The notes: generated by a model from the letters alone, not told the origin. Numbered from the stretch's first letter, positions 1-6,102 are shown. The stretch: 6,525 nucleotides of DNA from Giesbergeria sp. (GCA_030690515.1 JAUYGP010000649.1:1-6525); one strand, 5' to 3'. Numbers and translations are program-made.

Positions 1-753
1 CTGGGCGGCCTGTGCGCCATGTTCTTCGGCATCCTGTTTGGTCTGCCCAGTCTGCGCGTCAAAGGCTTGTACCTGGCAGTGGCCACGTTGGCTGCGCAGT
101 TCTTCAGCGACTGGATGTTCTTGCGTATCCAATGGCTGACCAACGATTCCCCCTCGGGTTCGGTGTCTGTCACCAAACTCAAGGTGCTCGGCATGGCACT
201 CGACACACCGATTGCACGCTACCTGTTCTGCCTGACGCTGCTGACGGTGATTGCCTTGCTCGCCAAAAATCTGGTGCGCGGCGCCATCGGCCGTGAATGG
301 ATGGCCATCCGCGACATGGACGTGGCCGCGGCGGTGATCGGCATCCGCCCCATGTTCGCCAAGCTCAGCGCTTTTGCCGTCAGCTCGTTCATCATCGGCA
401 TGGCCGGAGCCCTGTGGGCCTTCATCCACCTGGGTTCCTGGGAGCCCGCAGCGTTCTCGGTCGAGATCTCTTTCCGCCTGCTGTTCATGGTGATCATCGG
501 CGGCATGGGCTCCATCATGGGCAGCTTTTTTGGCGCCGCCTTCATCGTCATCATGCCGATTTTTCTGAGCCGCGCCTTGCCTGCGCTGGGCAGCCTGGTC
601 GGTGTTGAGCTGTCCACCGCCGCGGTCTCTCACGCCGAGCTGATGATCTTTGGCGGCCTCATCGTCTGGTTCCTTATCGTCGAGCCCCATGGCCTGGCCA
701 AGCTGTGGTCCATTGGCAAGCAAAAGCTCAGGCTCTGGCCCTTCCCGCACTGA
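1..753 (+). CDS. livM: LivM-type branched-chain ABC transporter permease, 5'-truncated by the window edge
   Basis: This is the membrane permease subunit of a branched-chain amino-acid-type (HAAT/Liv) ABC importer. It would form the inner-membrane pore with a LivH-type partner. The frame is open from base 1, so the true start lies upstream; 250 C-terminal residues and a TGA stop are visible. Several strongly hydrophobic stretches fit membrane helices. The cytoplasmic loop containing GREWMAIRDMDVAAAVIGI matches the conserved ATPase-coupling loop of LivM proteins. The glycine-rich IIGGMGSIMGSFFGA segment is also typical of the family. The C-terminus is short and basic. The substrate-binding protein gene follows after 56 bp with no terminator-like hairpin between, so the two are probably co-transcribed. 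The family call is confident. The substrate is not determined and may be a carboxylic acid rather than an amino acid, given the ligase-like gene downstream. Confidence 0.93.
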   Translation: MGGLCAMFFGILFGLPSLRVKGLYLAVATLAAQFFSDWMFLRIQWLTNDSPSGSVSVTKLKVLGMALDTPIARYLFCLTLLTVIALLAKNLVRGAIGREWMAIRDMDVAAAVIGIRPMFAKLSAFAVSSFIIGMAGALWAFIHLGSWEPAAFSVEISFRLLFMVIIGGMGSIMGSFFGAAFIVIMPIFLSRALPALGSLVGVELSTAAVSHAELMIFGGLIVWFLIVEPHGLAKLWSIGKQKLRLWPFPH

Positions 754-797
754 GCCCAGTCGTTCCCGTTCCCCCCCTGCTTCAACACTTTTATTCA

Positions 798-803
798 AAG
801 GAG
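798..803 (+). promoter_or_regulatory. Strong Shine-Dalgarno site for the substrate-binding protein gene
   Basis: AAGGAG lies 6 bases before the ATG at 810. It fixes that codon as the start, over an in-frame ATG at 705 that would overlap the permease gene and bury the signal peptide. It is the best ribosome binding site in the window, as expected for a periplasmic binding protein made in excess over its membrane partners. Confidence 0.85.
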
Positions 804-809
804 ACATCC

Positions 810-2138
810 ATGAAGCTTTCGAAACTCGTGATCGCCGCTACCGTTGTGGCCGCAGGTGCAGCCTCGCTGTCCACCGGCGCGCTTGCACAAGCCAAAGAGC
901 AGTTTTTCCCGCTGCTCTCCTACCGCACCGGCCCTTATGCGCCCAACGGCACACCGTGGGCCAACGGCAAGCAGGACTATCTGAAGATGATCAACGCCCG
1001 CGACGGCGGCATCAACGGCGTCAAGATCACCTTTGAAGAATGCGAAACCGGCTATGCCACCGACCGCGGCGTGGAATGCTATGAGCGCCTGAAGGTGCGT
1101 CCTGGTGTCGCGATGATCGACCCACAGTCCACCGGCATCACGTTTGCGCTGACCGAGAAGGCCCCGATCGACAAGATCCCATTGCTCACCGTGGGTTATG
1201 GTCTGTCGATGTCGGCTGACGGCATGGCGTTCAAGTGGAACTTCGAAATGATGGGCAGCTACTGGACCGGCTCCGACATCATTCTGCAATCCATCGGCAA
1301 GTCGCTCGGCGGCATGGACAAGCTCAAGGGCAAGAAGGTTGCTCTCGTGTACCACGACAGCCCGTTCGGCAAAGAACCCATCCCGCTGCTGGAAGAACGC
1401 GCAAAGATGCACGGCTTCGAACTCCAGCTGCTGCCTGTGACCGCGCCCGGCGTCGAGCAAAAGGCCACCTGGCTGCAAGTGCGCCAGAGCCGTCCCGACT
1501 ACGTGCTGCTGTGGGGCTGGGGCGTGATGAACTCCACCGCGCTCAAGGAAGCCCAGGCCACTGGCTACCCCCGCGACAAGATGTACGGCGTGTGGTGGGC
1601 CGGTGCTGAACCCGATGTGCGCGACGTGGGCGCAGGCGCCAAGGGCTACAACGCCCTGGCACTCAATGGTTCGGGCAAGGACCAGAAGGTCATCCAGGAA
1701 ATCATGAAACACGTGCACGACAAGGGCCAGGGCACGGGGCCCAAGGACGAAGTCGGCTCGGTGCTCTACACCCGCGGCGTGATGATCCAGATGCTGGGCG
1801 TGGAAGCTGTGCGCCGTGCGCAAGAGCATTTCGGCAAAGGCAAGGTCATGACCGGCGAACAGGTGCGCTGGGGCTTTGAAAACCTCAACCTCGACCAGAA
1901 GAAGATCGACGCACTGGGCTTTGGCAACGTCATGCGTCCTGTTTCGACCAGCTGCGCTGACCACATGGGCTCAAGCTGGGCGCGCATGCAGACCTGGGAC
2001 GGCGCCAAGTGGAACATTGGTGCAGATTGGTACCAGGCCGACGAGCAGATCCTCAAGCCCATGGTCAAGGCGGGTGCCGACAAGTACCTGGCTGACAAGA
2101 AGATGAAGCGCCGCGATCCGGCCGACTGCCAGTCTTGA
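810..2138 (+). CDS. Periplasmic substrate-binding protein of a branched-chain-type ABC transporter
   Basis: The 442-residue product captures ligand in the periplasm and delivers it to the Liv-type permease. The N-terminus (MKLSKLVIAATVVAAGAASL) is a Sec signal peptide: a basic start and a hydrophobic core, followed by ALAQA, so cleavage after about residue 26 or 28 is likely. There is no lipobox cysteine, so the protein should be soluble. The mature start with LLSYRTGPYAPNG, the region ARDGGINGVKITFEECETG (about 64-81) and the second-lobe entry KGKKVALVYHDSPFGKE (about 173-189) fit the type-1 periplasmic binding fold (Peripla_BP_6, LivJ/LivK-like). It is longer than the typical LivJ of about 370 residues, as in many HAAT proteins linked to aromatic or carboxylate uptake. 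Four cysteines (78, 90, 382, 440) are spaced so that two disulfides are possible; this is inference. The gene sits between permease and ATPase genes. The ligand is unknown. Confidence 0.95.
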   Translation: MKLSKLVIAATVVAAGAASLSTGALAQAKEQFFPLLSYRTGPYAPNGTPWANGKQDYLKMINARDGGINGVKITFEECETGYATDRGVECYERLKVRPGVAMIDPQSTGITFALTEKAPIDKIPLLTVGYGLSMSADGMAFKWNFEMMGSYWTGSDIILQSIGKSLGGMDKLKGKKVALVYHDSPFGKEPIPLLEERAKMHGFELQLLPVTAPGVEQKATWLQVRQSRPDYVLLWGWGVMNSTALKEAQATGYPRDKMYGVWWAGAEPDVRDVGAGAKGYNALALNGSGKDQKVIQEIMKHVHDKGQGTGPKDEVGSVLYTRGVMIQMLGVEAVRRAQEHFGKGKVMTGEQVRWGFENLNLDQKKIDALGFGNVMRPVSTSCADHMGSSWARMQTWDGAKWNIGADWYQADEQILKPMVKAGADKYLADKKMKRRDPADCQS

Positions 2139-2144
2139 TTCGGT

Positions 2145-2275
2145 GCATCCCGCTGAGGTGCTTGCGCGCCTTCCCCTTTCTCTCGAATCGCTGCGCGATT
2201 CGGGACGGGGGACGCCACCGGCGCGGCGGGGCGACCCTTGCGCGGTGGCCCGGGCCTGGGCCGCTCCGGATCAAC
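2145..2275 (+). repeat. GC-rich intergenic element built of consecutive inverted repeats
   Basis: This non-coding stretch between the binding-protein stop and the paired hairpins ahead of the ATPase gene folds almost end to end. A small stem pairs 2157-2161 with 2166-2170. A larger imperfect palindrome runs 2172-2212, with its core CGAATCG/CGATTCG at 2184-2190 and 2196-2202. A third stem pairs 2214-2220 with 2243-2249 (GCCACCG/CGGTGGC) and extends inward. GGCCCGGGCC at 2247-2256 is a perfect palindrome. It resembles GC-rich intergenic repeats I recall from Comamonadaceae genomes, but that is from memory. There is no T-tract, so it is not a classic intrinsic terminator. Confidence 0.55.
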
Positions 2276-2288
2276 GGCTGACTATGTA

Positions 2289-2310
2289 GCGGCTGCCCTC
2301 GGGCAGCCGC
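2289..2310 (+). repeat. Perfect 10-bp hairpin in the spacer before the LivF-type gene
   Basis: GCGGCTGCCC (2289-2298) and GGGCAGCCGC (2301-2310) are exact reverse complements separated by two bases, giving a very stable stem-loop in the transcript. No U-run follows, so intrinsic termination is unlikely. Plausible roles are blocking 3' exonucleases to stabilise the binding-protein mRNA, or acting as a pause or protein-binding site. Confidence 0.7.
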
Positions 2311-2347
2311 CAATCGAAAGGGCTGCAATGCAGCCCTCCCGATTGGC
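2309..2347 (+). repeat. Compound hairpin directly upstream of the LivF-type ribosome binding site
   Basis: An outer stem pairs GCCAATCG (2309-2316) with CGATTGGC (2340-2347). A symmetric 2x2 internal loop follows (AA/CC), then an inner stem AGGGCTGC (2319-2326) with GCAGCCCT (2330-2337) closing on a 3-base loop. It ends 5 bases before the GAAGG ribosome binding site at 2353-2357. It shares two bases with the preceding hairpin, so the two stems compete at 2309-2310. The position suggests a role in setting ATPase translation or in mRNA processing within the operon; this is inference. Confidence 0.7.
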
Positions 2348-2364
2348 AATGCGAAGGCAACACA

Positions 2365-3174
2365 ATGGACTCTAAAAACATCGTTCTGAACGTCAACGGC
2401 ATCGAGGTCATCTACAACCACGTGATCCTTGTGCTCAAGGGCGTCTCGCTGCAGGTGCCGCAAGGCAGCATCGTGGCGATCCTGGGTGGCAATGGTGCGG
2501 GCAAGACCACCACGCTGCGCGCCGTCTCCAACCTGCTCAAGGGCGAACGCGGCGAGGTGACCAAGGGCTCCATCGAGCTGCGCGGGGAGCGCATCGAAAA
2601 CCTCACGCCCGCCGACTTGGTCAAGCGCGGCGTGGTACAGGTCATGGAGGGTCGACACTGCTTCGCCCACCTGACCATCGAGGAAAACCTGCTGACCGGC
2701 GCTTACACCCGCTCCAGCAAGGCCGAGATTGCAGCCAACCTCGAAAAGGTCTACGCCTACTTCCCGCGCCTCAAAACCCGGCGTGGTTCCCAAGCGGCCT
2801 ATACGTCGGGGGGCGAGCAGCAGATGTGCGCCATCGGCCGCGCCATCATGACCAACCCCAGTATGGTGCTGCTTGATGAGCCCTCGATGGGCCTGGCGCC
2901 GCAGATCGTGGAAGAAGTGTTCAACATCGTCAAGGACCTGAACACCAAAGAGAAAGTCACGTTCCTGCTGGCCGAGCAAAACACCAACATGGCGCTCAAA
3001 TACTCGGACTACGGCTACATCATGGAAAGCGGCCGTGTTGTGATGGATGGCGTCGCCAGCGACCTCGCCAACAATGAAGACGTCAAGGAGTTCTACCTCG
3101 GTGTGGGCGGCGGTGAACGCAAGAGCTTCAAGGACGTCAAAAGCTACAAGCGCCGCAAGCGCTGGCTTGCCTAG
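2365..3174 (+). CDS. livF: LivF-type ATP-binding protein of a branched-chain ABC transporter
   Basis: This 269-residue cytoplasmic ATPase powers the importer. Visible motifs in order are Walker A GGNGAGKTT (41-49, Lys47), the EGRHCFAHLTIEENL loop (about 95-109), a signature reading TSGGEQQ (147-153), Walker B MVLLDEP (167-173, Glu172) and the D-loop SMGLAP. The Q-loop glutamine position reads as glutamate, and the switch position reads Gln205 in LLAEQN where most ABC ATPases have histidine. Both are normal for LivF and separate it from LivG. The signature begins with Thr instead of the usual Leu. The C-terminus carries roughly 25 extra residues after FYLG, ending in a basic tail (YKRRKRWLA), compared with E. 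coli LivF (about 237 residues). The ATG has GAAGG 7 bases upstream. It lies 226 bp after the binding-protein gene, across hairpin-rich DNA, and is probably in the same operon. Confidence 0.95.
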   Translation: MDSKNIVLNVNGIEVIYNHVILVLKGVSLQVPQGSIVAILGGNGAGKTTTLRAVSNLLKGERGEVTKGSIELRGERIENLTPADLVKRGVVQVMEGRHCFAHLTIEENLLTGAYTRSSKAEIAANLEKVYAYFPRLKTRRGSQAAYTSGGEQQMCAIGRAIMTNPSMVLLDEPSMGLAPQIVEEVFNIVKDLNTKEKVTFLLAEQNTNMALKYSDYGYIMESGRVVMDGVASDLANNEDVKEFYLGVGGGERKSFKDVKSYKRRKRWLA

Positions 3175-3200
3175 GCCCCCCCTATGCCCCTTCGCTCCTG

Positions 3201-3265
3201 CCCCCTGGGGACGCCCCCGGTGGACTGGCGTAGCCAGATCCACGATGGTGCTGGCCTTGACATCG
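3201..3265 (+). repeat. Second GC-rich intergenic element after the LivF-type gene
   Basis: The run CCCCTGGGG (3202-3210) leads into a 14-base block (3207-3220) that differs at one position from 2208-2221 in the previous spacer. A stem then pairs GTGGA plus CTGGC (3220-3229) with GCCAG and TCCAC (3233-3243), with one bulged A. This suggests the two spacers carry related or mosaic intergenic repeat material. There is no T-tract. It may attenuate transcription between the ATPase and ligase genes, but nothing in the sequence proves that. Confidence 0.4.
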
Positions 3266-3325
3266 CGCCAGGTGCGAGGCGTTTCACGGAGCGAAGCGCA
3301 ATGGAAAGTCTGTGCAATTTACTAT

Positions 3326-3377
3326 TGATTTCATAGCTGCTAGCGATTTATTTATAAGCGCTAGAGGCTGATTTCAT
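3326..3377 (+). repeat. Dispersed palindromic repeat, copy 1, flanked by 9-bp direct repeats
   Basis: An AT-rich block pairs AGCTGCTAGCG (3335-3345) with CGCTAGAGGCT (3359-3369) with one mismatch and one G-U pair, around a 13-base loop. TGATTTCAT occurs at 3326-3334 and again at 3369-3377, so the palindrome is bracketed by a direct repeat. Positions 3332-3374 align without gaps to the reverse complement of 5096-5138 at 31 of 43 positions, so the window holds two copies of one element. It is more AT-rich than its surroundings and sits 30 bases upstream of the ligase-like start. I recall TAGCTGCTAGCG-type palindromes as common in Comamonadaceae. No coding capacity. Confidence 0.65.
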
Positions 3378-3406
3378 TCAATTTTTACCCTACAGGAATC
3401 CCAGGC

Positions 3407-4654
3407 ATGACCAAGTTCTACGACGCCCTGGAAACGCGCAACACGCAGGAACGCGAAGCCGCGCTGCTCGCCGCATTGCCAGGCCAGGTGGCGCATGCAC
3501 AGCGCCACGCACCGGCGTTTGGCCAGATCCTTGCCGGTGTCGATGCCGCTGGCATCACCACGCGGGCTGCGCTGGCGCGCCTGCCGGTGACACGCAAGCA
3601 CGAACTACTGGAACGCCAGCAGGCCGAGCGCTCGCACAACGTCTTTGGTGGCTTTGCCACCGCCGGTTTTGGCGCCACCATGCCACGCGTATTCGCAAGC
3701 CCCGGCCCCATCTATGAACCCGAAGGCACCCGCAGCGACTACTGGCGCATGGCGCGGGCCCTGTATGCCGCTGGTTTTCGGTCGGGCGAACTCATCCACA
3801 ACTGCTTTTCCTACCACTTCGTCCCCGCCGGATCGATGATGGAAAGCGGCGCCCATGCCCTGGGCTGCACCGTCTTCCCTGGCGGCACGGGCCAGACCGA
3901 GCAGCAGGTACAAGCCATGGCGGACCTGCGCCCTGCGGGCTATATCGGCACGCCCAGCTTCCTCAAACTCATTGTCGAAAAAGCACAGGAAATGAAGGTG
4001 CCACTGCCCAGCGTCACCAAGGCACTGCTCTCGGCCGAAGCCTTTCCACCGTCGCTGCGCGACTGGTTTGCCGAGCGCGGCATCGCGGGCTACCAATGCT
4101 ACGGCACGGCCGACCTGGGCTTGATTGCCTATGAAACCGCCGCCCGGGAAGGCCTGGTGATGGACGAAAACGTGATCGTCGAGATCGTGCGCCCCGGCAC
4201 CGGCGATCCGGTCCCCGAGGGCGAGGTGGGCGAACTTGTCATCACCACACTCAACACCGACTACCCACTGATCCGCTTTGGCACAGGCGACCTGTCCGCC
4301 ATACTGCCCGGCACCTGCCCCACTGGGCGCACGAATACGCGCATCAAGGGCTGGCTGGGCCGTGCTGACCAGACCACCAAGGTGCGCGGTCTGTTCGTGC
4401 ACCCAGGCCAGGTGGCATCCATCACTAGCCGATTCCCGCAGGTGCTGCGTGCCCGCTTGGTGGTGCGCGGCGAAATGGCGAACGACCAGATGGTGCTGCA
4501 GGTGGAAACCACCGAAACCGGTGGCGGCTTGGCGCCACGCCTGCAAGATGCCATCCGCGAAGTAACCAAGCTGCGCGGTGAAGTGGAACTGGTAGCCCCT
4601 GGCACCTTGCCCAACGACGGCAAGGTGATTGAGGACGCGCGCAGCTACCGCTGA
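3407..4654 (+). CDS. PaaK-like adenylate-forming enzyme (phenylacetate-CoA ligase family)
   Basis: The 415-residue product belongs to the ANL (AMP-binding) superfamily and is closest in layout to phenylacetate-CoA ligases, which convert a carboxylate, ATP and CoA to an acyl-CoA through an acyl-AMP. Supporting motifs are YGTADLG (232-238; the aromatic-Gly-Thr/Ser-acidic adenine motif), GEVGELVIT (272-280), FGTGDLS (291-297; the ribose-binding Asp), GRADQTTKVRG (318-328; hinge) and a C-terminal GK (405-406) that fits the catalytic lysine. The Ser/Thr/Gly-rich phosphate loop of classic family members is replaced by SPGPIYEPEG (98-107), so nucleotide handling may differ. ATG 3407 has AGGA 9 bases upstream. 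It is 232 bp downstream of the LivF-type gene on the same strand, which suggests that it activates whatever the transporter brings in. The substrate is unknown. The family call is firm; ligase activity is inferred. Confidence 0.88.
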   Translation: MTKFYDALETRNTQEREAALLAALPGQVAHAQRHAPAFGQILAGVDAAGITTRAALARLPVTRKHELLERQQAERSHNVFGGFATAGFGATMPRVFASPGPIYEPEGTRSDYWRMARALYAAGFRSGELIHNCFSYHFVPAGSMMESGAHALGCTVFPGGTGQTEQQVQAMADLRPAGYIGTPSFLKLIVEKAQEMKVPLPSVTKALLSAEAFPPSLRDWFAERGIAGYQCYGTADLGLIAYETAAREGLVMDENVIVEIVRPGTGDPVPEGEVGELVITTLNTDYPLIRFGTGDLSAILPGTCPTGRTNTRIKGWLGRADQTTKVRGLFVHPGQVASITSRFPQVLRARLVVRGEMANDQMVLQVETTETGGGLAPRLQDAIREVTKLRGEVELVAPGTLPNDGKVIEDARSYR

Positions 4655-4666
4655 GGCGCTGCTGCG

Positions 4667-5005
4667 CTAGACACCCCAGACCACGTCCTGACCGTCGGCC
4701 GCACTGCGACGCAGCATGTCGAGAAAAGGCGCGGCCCGCTGGCGTAGCGTGACCGTGTCCTGCGCAGGGTCGCCGGGCTGCACCTCGTTGGCTTCATCGA
4801 CCTCATCGGCCTGAGCCGCTTCGGCCCGGCGGCGGTCATCCGCGACCACGGCGGCCTCCAGAGCCGCCATCGCAGCGGGAATCTGCGCCACCGTCACGAT
4901 GCCCTGGGGCGCAGGCTCCTTGCCCATGGCCTGCAACAGGCGGCGCCCGTGGGGCTCCAGCAAGATCAGGTCGGCCGTCGCTCGGGATTTGAATTTGTAC
5001 AGCAT
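4667..5005 (-). CDS. DUF1840-type small protein
   Basis: A 112-residue protein of unknown function. It begins MLYKFKSRATADLILLEPHG, continues with LLQAMGKEPAPQGIV and ends with PFLDMLRRSAADGQDVVWGV. These blocks match my memory of the DUF1840 family found in beta- and gammaproteobacteria. Between them lies a charged, Ala/Glu/Asp-rich linker (about 52-85). No signal peptide or membrane segment is seen, so it is probably cytoplasmic. The start at 5005 is preferred because a GAGG site (5014-5017) lies 8 bases upstream and the conserved block starts there; an in-frame ATG at 5086 would add 27 unconserved residues. It converges with the ligase-like gene with only 12 bp between stops and no convincing terminator. 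It is codirectional with the exporter upstream, with a 146-bp gap. Confidence 0.88.
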   Translation of the reverse strand: MLYKFKSRATADLILLEPHGRRLLQAMGKEPAPQGIVTVAQIPAAMAALEAAVVADDRRRAEAAQADEVDEANEVQPGDPAQDTVTLRQRAAPFLDMLRRSAADGQDVVWGV

Positions 5006-5095
5006 GGGGAGATCCTCGATAACATTGACGAAAGAAAGCCCCCCCAAGGATACGCCCCTAGCCAGAACCGCCCCAACTTCTGTCAAATTGATAAT

Positions 5096-5138
5096 AAATT
5101 GGCCTCTAACGCTTACCCATAAAGCGCAGATAGCTATT
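5096..5138 (-). repeat. Dispersed palindromic repeat, copy 2 (inverted relative to copy 1)
   Basis: The reverse complement of this stretch matches 3332-3374 at 31 of 43 ungapped positions, including the shared blocks ATAGCT, TAAGCG and TAGAGGC. Its own stem is shorter: CGCTT (5110-5114) pairs with AAGCG (5122-5126) around a 7-base loop. It lies between the exporter stop and the DUF1840-type gene. It is a degenerate non-coding copy. The 9-bp flanking direct repeat of copy 1 is not present here. Confidence 0.6.
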
Positions 5139-5149
5139 ATTTATATAGC
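5133..5149 (-). repeat. Short AT-rich stem-loop just after the exporter stop
   Basis: GCTAT (5133-5137) and ATAGC (5145-5149) pair around a 7-base AT loop, starting 2 bases beyond the TAA of the exporter gene and overlapping the edge of repeat copy 2. It could be the 3' end structure of the exporter mRNA, but the stem is only 5 bp and no U-run follows, so a terminator call is weak. Confidence 0.3.
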
Positions 5150-5151
5150 AT

Positions 5152-6102
5152 TTACCCCATCACTCCTGGGCTTTGCAAACGCCCACGTACACGGGCCCAC
5201 AGCCCTGCCAGCGCCGCGCCATACAAAATAAGCGCCAGCGCCGCCCCCATGAGCGGCAAGGCGGCAAACACCCAGCCGGTCAGCCGCTCGCCCCCCAGCG
5301 CCACACCGGCCAGCAGGGCCACCGCCGGATTCACGAACGAATAGCTCCCTGCCAGGGCCGCCGACGTGTTTTGCAGCAGCCACAGGTAGGCGTTGAGCGC
5401 CACCAGCGTGCCCAGCACCAGCAGATAGCCCCAAGCCAGCCAGGAGCGTGTGCTGACATGGGCGAGCTGCTGTACCGGCTCGAACCACAGCGCCACCACC
5501 AGCCCCATCGCCCCGCCCACCAGCCACTGCGCCGCTGACGCCATGGCGGGTGGCGGAAGCGACAACCTGCGCGACGCATACGAGCCGATGCTCCAGCACA
5601 GCGGCGCGCCAAAGGCCAGCAAGGCACCCCAGCCGGACGCCGAAAAATCGCCCTCCAGCGCCAGCAGCAGGGCCCCCACCACGCCCAGCGCCAGCCCAGC
5701 CCAACTGGTAGTCGGTACTTTTTCACCGCCCCAATGCGTCCACAGCGCCAGCCACATGGGCATGGTGGTGACCACGGTGGCCATCAGGCCGGAACCGATG
5801 CCCATTTTTTGCGCAAAGCCGATGCAGTTCATGGCCAGGAACACCATCAACCCACCCACCACGGCACTGTTGCGCCACTGCGCCCGCGTCGGCAGCGCAT
5901 GCCCTTGCGCCAGTGCCACCAGCAGCATCACCACCCCGGCACAGAGAAAGCGCACCGCGTTCATCAGCAGCGGCGGCATGGTCTCCAGAGCAATGCCCAT
6001 GGCAAAGTACGTGGTGCCCCACACCACATAGACCAGTAGCAGTGCCCCGGCCAAAGCCACACCCCGCCGGTTGGCGGCTTGCATATTGAAAATGAACGGC
6101 AT
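5152..6102 (-). CDS. yedA: EamA-family (YedA-like) drug/metabolite exporter
   Basis: The 316-residue inner-membrane protein belongs to the drug/metabolite transporter superfamily. It has ten hydrophobic segments (roughly 13-35, 45-66, 78-98, 103-121, 133-150, 157-175, 189-206, 222-240, 250-270, 277-298) arranged as two EamA repeats. VWGTTYFAMGIALETMPPLLMNAVRF near the N-terminus is shown by WGTTYF at 28-33 and PPLLM at 43-47; the second repeat has NAYLWLL (237-243) and SYSFVNPAVALLAG (253-266). These are close to what I recall of E. coli YedA. It probably exports small metabolites or amino acids by proton exchange; the substrate is not known. ATG 6102 is chosen with only a weak AGAGAA upstream; Met7 has no ribosome binding site. 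It is divergent from an Lrp/AsnC regulator, the common arrangement for amino-acid exporters under that regulator. The symbol is less certain than the family. Confidence 0.9.
   Translation of the reverse strand: MPFIFNMQAANRRGVALAGALLLVYVVWGTTYFAMGIALETMPPLLMNAVRFLCAGVVMLLVALAQGHALPTRAQWRNSAVVGGLMVFLAMNCIGFAQKMGIGSGLMATVVTTMPMWLALWTHWGGEKVPTTSWAGLALGVVGALLLALEGDFSASGWGALLAFGAPLCWSIGSYASRRLSLPPPAMASAAQWLVGGAMGLVVALWFEPVQQLAHVSTRSWLAWGYLLVLGTLVALNAYLWLLQNTSAALAGSYSFVNPAVALLAGVALGGERLTGWVFAALPLMGAALALILYGAALAGLWARVRGRLQSPGVMG

Noticed and set aside
705..809. Upstream in-frame ATG (705) as start of the binding protein
   Set aside because: It overlaps the permease gene, has no ribosome binding site and would place 35 unrelated residues before a clean signal peptide. 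The ATG at 810 has AAGGAG at ideal spacing.
795..1964. Long open frame (389 codons) on the - strand
   Set aside because: It is antisense to the binding-protein gene, which has a signal peptide, a strong ribosome binding site and family motifs. The antisense frame is His/Ala/Gly-rich without any recognisable domain, typical of a shadow frame in GC-rich DNA.
2065..3243. 392-codon - strand open frame crossing two genes and a spacer
   Set aside because: It runs antisense through the end of the binding-protein gene, the hairpin-rich spacer and the whole LivF-type gene. The composition is low-complexity and no motif is seen.
3605..4546. 313-codon - strand open frame inside the ligase-like gene
   Set aside because: It is antisense to a gene with conserved AMP-binding motifs, and its product resembles no family I know.
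4655..4666. Bidirectional terminator between the convergent ligase-like and DUF1840-type genes
   Set aside because: Only a 4-bp GCGC stem can form across the 12-bp gap and there is no T-tract on either strand.
5019..5024. TGTTAT as a -10 box on the - strand before the DUF1840-type gene
   Set aside because: Transcription would begin inside or after the ribosome binding site, only a few bases from the ATG, and the -35 match is poor.
5006..5086. Longer DUF1840-type protein starting at 5086
   Set aside because: The extra 27 residues do not resemble the family, and the internal ATG at 5005 has a GAGG site and begins the conserved block.
5058..5086. Perfect TTGACA (- strand, 5081-5086) as a promoter for the DUF1840-type gene
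   Set aside because: At 17-18 bp spacing the -10 position reads GGCTAG or GCTAGG, far from TATAAT. The hexamer alone is not enough to call a promoter.
5450..6031. 193-codon + strand open frame over the exporter gene
   Set aside because: It is antisense to a ten-helix EamA protein with clear repeats. The + strand frame lacks a ribosome binding site and recognisable domains.
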